Positions 60,736 through 64,000 of a stretch of DNA of 64,000 nucleotides are shown piece after piece; the stretch's first letter is position 1, and the number at the start of each line of letters is the position of its first letter. Location: positions 2,645,001-2,709,000 of the forward strand of contig NZ_LT629733.1 of the NCBI RefSeq assembly GCF_900104785.1, given 5' to 3'. The notes beneath the pieces are model-generated. The model made no database searches, was not told the origin of the DNA, and was given only the letters and a program-made list of their open reading frames with translations. The position numbers and the translations under genes were made by a program. The DNA is from Formosa sp. Hel1_31_208 (GTDB lineage: Bacteria > Bacteroidota > Bacteroidia > Flavobacteriales > Flavobacteriaceae).

Positions 60736-62490
60736 ATGAAGGAACTTAAACATATTAATAAATACTTTTATAAGTATCGTTACAGATTGTTGTTTGGTAT
60801 TTTAATTACTGTTGGTGCAAAAATATTTGCACTGTTCACACCAAGATTTATCGGCAAGTCGATCACTACGATCTCAAAAGCTTTCGATGGTGAAATTTCA
60901 AATGAAGTTTTTAGACAAGAATTAGCTACAAATATTATGTATTTAATTGGTGCTGCGGTCATTACTGGTATTTTTACGTTTTTAATGCGACAAACCATTA
61001 TTAATGTCTCACGTTATATCGAATATGACCTTAAAAATGAAGTCTATCAACAATATCAAAATCTATCACTTAATTTTTATAAAGCGAATCGAACTGGAGA
61101 TTTAATGAATAGAATTAGTGAAGATGTGGGCAAAGTACGTATGTATGCTGGACCAGCTATAATGTACACGATTAATACAGTAACACTTTTTGTTGTAGCC
61201 TTAATTTATATGGTAAGTGTCGCACCAAAACTCACATTATACACCGTACTTCCCTTACCTATACTGTCTATTATCATATACAAACTGAGTAAAATCATTA
61301 ATAAGCGTAGTCGTATCGTACAAGAGTACCTGTCACATCTATCGACGTATACTCAGGAATCATTCAGTGGTATCTCCGTGATTAAATCTTACGGCATTGA
61401 AAATGCCAACTATGACGAATTCAATGCACTTTCCGAAGAAAGCAAACAGAAACAAATCGATCTAACTAAGGTACAGGCTTTGTTTTTTCCATCAATGATT
61501 CTCTTAATTGGTATCAGTAATATCCTCGTTGCCTATATAGGCGGGATGCAATATATCAATGGTGAAATCAAAGAAATTGGAACCATTGCAGAGTTTTTAA
61601 TATATGTAAATATGCTCACATGGCCTGTAGCGACCGTTGGTTGGGTTACTAATTTGGTTCAGCAGGCAGAAGCCTCTCAAAAACGAATCAATGAGTTTTT
61701 AAAACAAGAACCCGATATTAAAAATTTAAATACAACACCGTCAGAAATCAATGGCAACATTGAATTCAAGAATGTAACCTATGTGTATCCAGACACCAAT
61801 ATCAAAGCCCTTGACGGTATAAGTTTTACGCTTCACAAAGGGGAAACCCTTGCCATCTTAGGAAAAACAGGATCAGGGAAATCGACTATTTTAGATCTTC
61901 TTGGGCGTCTTTATGATGTTCAAGACGGACAAATTCTAATCGATGGAATAAACATTGATCAGGTTAATCTAAAAAGTTTAAGAGACGGTATTGGATATGT
62001 TCCTCAGGATGCCTTTTTATTCTCTGATACTATTGCCAATAACATCAAATTTGGTAAAGAAGACGCCACTGATGATGAAGTTATCAGAGCAGCTAAACTT
62101 GCTGATGTACATCGAAATATCACTAAATTCAAAAAAGGCTATCAAACGAAACTTGGAGAACGTGGCATTACGTTATCAGGTGGGCAAAAGCAACGTATTT
62201 CTATTGCTAGAGCTATTATTGAGGCTCCAGAAATCATGTTATTCGACGACTGTTTATCGGCTGTAGATACTGAAACTGAAGAAAAAATTCTTAAAAGCCT
62301 GCGAGAAATTTCAGATGGAAAGACAACTATTATCGTGAGTCATCGTGTGTCTTCAGCTAAAGATGCCGATAAGATAATTATCCTTGAAGATGGTAAAATC
62401 GTTCAACACGGCACTCATGAAACGTTAGTAAACACTGATGGATACTACAAAGAGCTTTATATAAAACAACTTAGTACAAAAGAATTATAA
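60736..62490 (+). CDS. ABC exporter, MdlA-like half-transporter
   Basis: A 584-residue fusion of six membrane helices (about 15-300) and one nucleotide-binding domain (about 335-584). Seen: Walker A GKTGSGKSTI, the signature LSGGQKQR, Walker B IMLFDDCLSAVD, and the switch His in IVSHRVSS. The residue after the Walker B aspartate is Asp where most exporters have the catalytic Glu, as in MdlA-type halves that work in heterodimers, but no partner half-transporter lies next to it. Probable lipid or drug export; substrate unknown. Upstream AT-rich region of 130 bases shared with the leucine dehydrogenase gene. Confidence 0.92.
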   Translation: MKELKHINKYFYKYRYRLLFGILITVGAKIFALFTPRFIGKSITTISKAFDGEISNEVFRQELATNIMYLIGAAVITGIFTFLMRQTIINVSRYIEYDLKNEVYQQYQNLSLNFYKANRTGDLMNRISEDVGKVRMYAGPAIMYTINTVTLFVVALIYMVSVAPKLTLYTVLPLPILSIIIYKLSKIINKRSRIVQEYLSHLSTYTQESFSGISVIKSYGIENANYDEFNALSEESKQKQIDLTKVQALFFPSMILLIGISNILVAYIGGMQYINGEIKEIGTIAEFLIYVNMLTWPVATVGWVTNLVQQAEASQKRINEFLKQEPDIKNLNTTPSEINGNIEFKNVTYVYPDTNIKALDGISFTLHKGETLAILGKTGSGKSTILDLLGRLYDVQDGQILIDGINIDQVNLKSLRDGIGYVPQDAFLFSDTIANNIKFGKEDATDDEVIRAAKLADVHRNITKFKKGYQTKLGERGITLSGGQKQRISIARAIIEAPEIMLFDDCLSAVDTETEEKILKSLREISDGKTTIIVSHRVSSAKDADKIIILEDGKIVQHGTHETLVNTDGYYKELYIKQLSTKEL

Positions 62491-62491
62491 T

Positions 62492-62499
62492 TATTTTTG
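62492..62499 (+). promoter_or_regulatory. Promoter -7 box of the PUR-family gene
   Basis: TATTTTTG lies directly after the ABC exporter stop codon and about 60 bases before the chosen start of the next gene. Confidence 0.4.
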
Positions 62500-62560
62500 T
62501 TTACTAATCTTTTTTTTTAGATTTTTGATGCACAATCAATTTGAAAAATTAGAATTAGCT

Positions 62561-62962
62561 ATGAGCGATCACGGAATGATGGAAAAAGAGGAGATATATT
62601 CAAAAGTATTAAGAGCAGGGCGAAGAACCTATTTTTTTGATGTAAGAGCAACTAAAGCGGGAGACTATTATCTTACAGTCACAGAAAGCAAAAAATTTAC
62701 AAACGATGATGGATCTTTTCACTACAAAAAACACAAGATCTATTTATATAAAGAAGATTTCTCAGAATTCAATAACATTTTACAAGAGATGACTGATTAT
62801 ATCATCGCTGAAAAAGGGGATGAAGTGATTAGTGAGCGTCATCAAAAAGACTTTAAAAAAGATGAATATACCGTGAATGATGACGTGGCTGAAGGAGGCG
62901 AAAGCAACAATGATTCAGACTCAGCAGATAAATTTACAGACATCAGTTTTGAGGATATTTAA
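62561..62962 (+). CDS. PUR-family DNA/RNA-binding protein (DUF3276)
   Basis: A 133-residue protein with the PUR-alpha-like core EIYSKVLRAGRRTYFFDVRA and YYLTVTESKKFTNDDGSFHY followed by a Lys-rich segment KKHKIYLYKEDF. It is a conserved single-stranded nucleic-acid binding family in Bacteroidota. I start it at the ATG at 62561 (MSDHGMMEKEEIYSK), which fits other members; an ATG at 62528 and TTG at 62525 are in frame and would add 11-12 residues. The acidic tail (GGESNNDSDSADKFTDISFE) is variable. Terminator follows at 62988-63014. Confidence 0.9.
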   Translation: MSDHGMMEKEEIYSKVLRAGRRTYFFDVRATKAGDYYLTVTESKKFTNDDGSFHYKKHKIYLYKEDFSEFNNILQEMTDYIIAEKGDEVISERHQKDFKKDEYTVNDDVAEGGESNNDSDSADKFTDISFEDI

Positions 62963-62987
62963 ATCAAAATAACTGTTAAATAATAGT

Positions 62988-63018
62988 AAACCGTTACGCA
63001 ATGCGTAACGGTTTTTTT
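62988..63018 (+). terminator. Terminator of the PUR-family gene
   Basis: A 9-bp perfect stem (62991-62999 with 63003-63011) extended by A-T pairs and followed by a T run. Confidence 0.85.
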
Positions 63019-63042
63019 ATTTTTATACTTTAATCAATTTAT

Positions 63043-64000
63043 ATGAAACTAACTATCCTCCTACTTGCACTGAGCTTCTTTCAGCTTAATGCTCAATCAC
63101 AAACTACACTTGACTATTATCTTCCTCAAAACAGTACCTACAACCCAACTATCCCAACACCTCAATCTGTAATTGGTCATGAGGTTGGTGAATGGCATAT
63201 CACACATGACAAATTAGTGCAGTACATGCAGACCATAGCTGCATCTTCAGATAGGATACACATAGAAAATAGAGGCGCTACCTTTGAAGGTAGACCTTTG
63301 CTTCTCTTGACCATTACTTCTCCTAAAAATCATCAAAATATTGATGTCATTAGAACTGCGCATATCGCTTCTACGGAGAGTAATTCGGTCAATACTAGTG
63401 CAATGCCAATAGTTGTATATCAAGGATTTTCTATACATGGAAATGAGCCTAGTGGATCTAATGCTGCGCTATTAGTGGCCTATCATTTAGCAGCCTCTGA
63501 AAGTCAAGACGTAAAAACCTTATTAGACAATACCGTTATATTATTTGATCCTTCCTACAATCCTGATGGTTTACAACGTTTTGCGTATTGGGCTAATACA
63601 AATAGAAGTATGCATTTAAATCCTGATCCTAATGACAGAGAATATAGCGAAGTATGGCCTGGTGGACGAACCAATCACTATTGGTTTGATATGAATCGAG
63701 ATTGGCTTCCTGTGCAATTGCCAGAATCAAGAGCACGAATTGCCAGTTTCCATAAATGGTTGCCAAACATTCTTACCGATCATCACGAAATGGGTACCAA
63801 CGCAACTTTCTTTTTCCAACCTGGAATTCCGTCGCGAACACATCCATTAACTCCAAAATTAAATCAAGAGCTCACCAAAAGTATTGGAAACTATCACGCT
63901 CAAGCTCTAGATAAAATAGGATCGCTTTACTACACCGAAGAAAGTTTTGATGACTTCTACTACGGAAAAGGATCTACCTTTCCTGATATTAATGGTGGCG
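63043..64000 (+). CDS. M14-family zinc carboxypeptidase, partial
   Basis: An open frame from ATG at 63043 runs off the window edge, 319 residues being visible. It begins with a signal peptide (LTILLLALSFFQLNAQ). The M14 zinc site is HxxE in YQGFSIHGNEPSGSNAALLV (His132, Glu135), and ILFDPSYNPDGLQRF and WFDMNRDWLP are family segments. ILTDHHEMGTNATFFFQPG contains a further His pair. Such proteins in Flavobacteria are long secreted peptidases, about 800 residues; the C-terminus is outside the window. A secreted peptidase of unknown substrate. Confidence 0.93.
   Translation, partial: MKLTILLLALSFFQLNAQSQTTLDYYLPQNSTYNPTIPTPQSVIGHEVGEWHITHDKLVQYMQTIAASSDRIHIENRGATFEGRPLLLLTITSPKNHQNIDVIRTAHIASTESNSVNTSAMPIVVYQGFSIHGNEPSGSNAALLVAYHLAASESQDVKTLLDNTVILFDPSYNPDGLQRFAYWANTNRSMHLNPDPNDREYSEVWPGGRTNHYWFDMNRDWLPVQLPESRARIASFHKWLPNILTDHHEMGTNATFFFQPGIPSRTHPLTPKLNQELTKSIGNYHAQALDKIGSLYYTEESFDDFYYGKGSTFPDINGG

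Overview
The window reads as chromosome from a marine-type member of the Flavobacteriaceae (Bacteroidota). The signs are AT-rich DNA with little Shine-Dalgarno signal, recurrent TAnnTTTG promoter boxes with an upstream TTTG, a type IX secretion C-terminal sorting domain, a zeaxanthin-type carotenoid cluster, a TonB-dependent receptor, split transketolase genes, a PUR-family protein, and a long NusB. No species can be named from the sequence alone.

Layout. 131-3351 is the translation block thrS-infC-rpmI-rplT; infC has no ATG, GTG or TTG available for its N-domain and must start on ATA at 2102. 3541-10846 is an accessory island placed just after the rplT terminator: a divergent gene made almost entirely of an octapeptide repeat, then a tight six-gene operon (membrane TPR protein, membrane protein carrying the same octapeptide, caspase/alpha-beta hydrolase/TPR-S-like fusion, PGDYG-like small protein, membrane TIR protein, membrane coiled-coil protein). 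The island is bounded by two nearly identical terminator hairpins. It is the best candidate for an undescribed conflict or programmed-death system here.

11009-24308 holds a TolB-propeller amidohydrolase and, on the minus strand, a conserved secreted protein of unclear role, a sulfotransferase-like/class IV aminotransferase pair, a PerM-type permease, dnaB, accA, an EamA exporter, an LptF/G permease and tgt, whose zinc cysteines are all replaced. 24530-29670 carries the two transketolase halves, an outer-membrane barrel, an FKBP lipoprotein, an S4-domain protein, a PyrR-like phosphoribosyltransferase and shikimate kinase. 29800-30010 has tRNA-Lys and tRNA-Leu.

30124-34997 is a pigment locus: a MerR/cobalamin-binding regulator followed by crtI, crtB, crtZ and crtY, predicted to make zeaxanthin under light or B12-dependent control. 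34984-43508 contains a TlpA-like thioredoxin, aconitase, a MoxR ATPase and three periplasmic chaperone or prolyl-isomerase genes in a row. 44121-45936 is a small accessory patch with an apparently interrupted lipoprotein gene. 46014-50797 has guaB, a small Cys/Lys-rich protein, ferritin and a FecA-like receptor; two of these promoters share an identical 15-bp palindrome, suggesting an iron regulon. 50851-62962 is mostly housekeeping: HMG-CoA lyase, LysE exporter, secreted M43 metalloprotease, pyrD, pepT, a YdeI-like protein, yajC, a DUF1573 lipoprotein, nusB, leucine dehydrogenase, an ABC exporter and a PUR-family protein. An M14 peptidase runs off the right edge at 64000.
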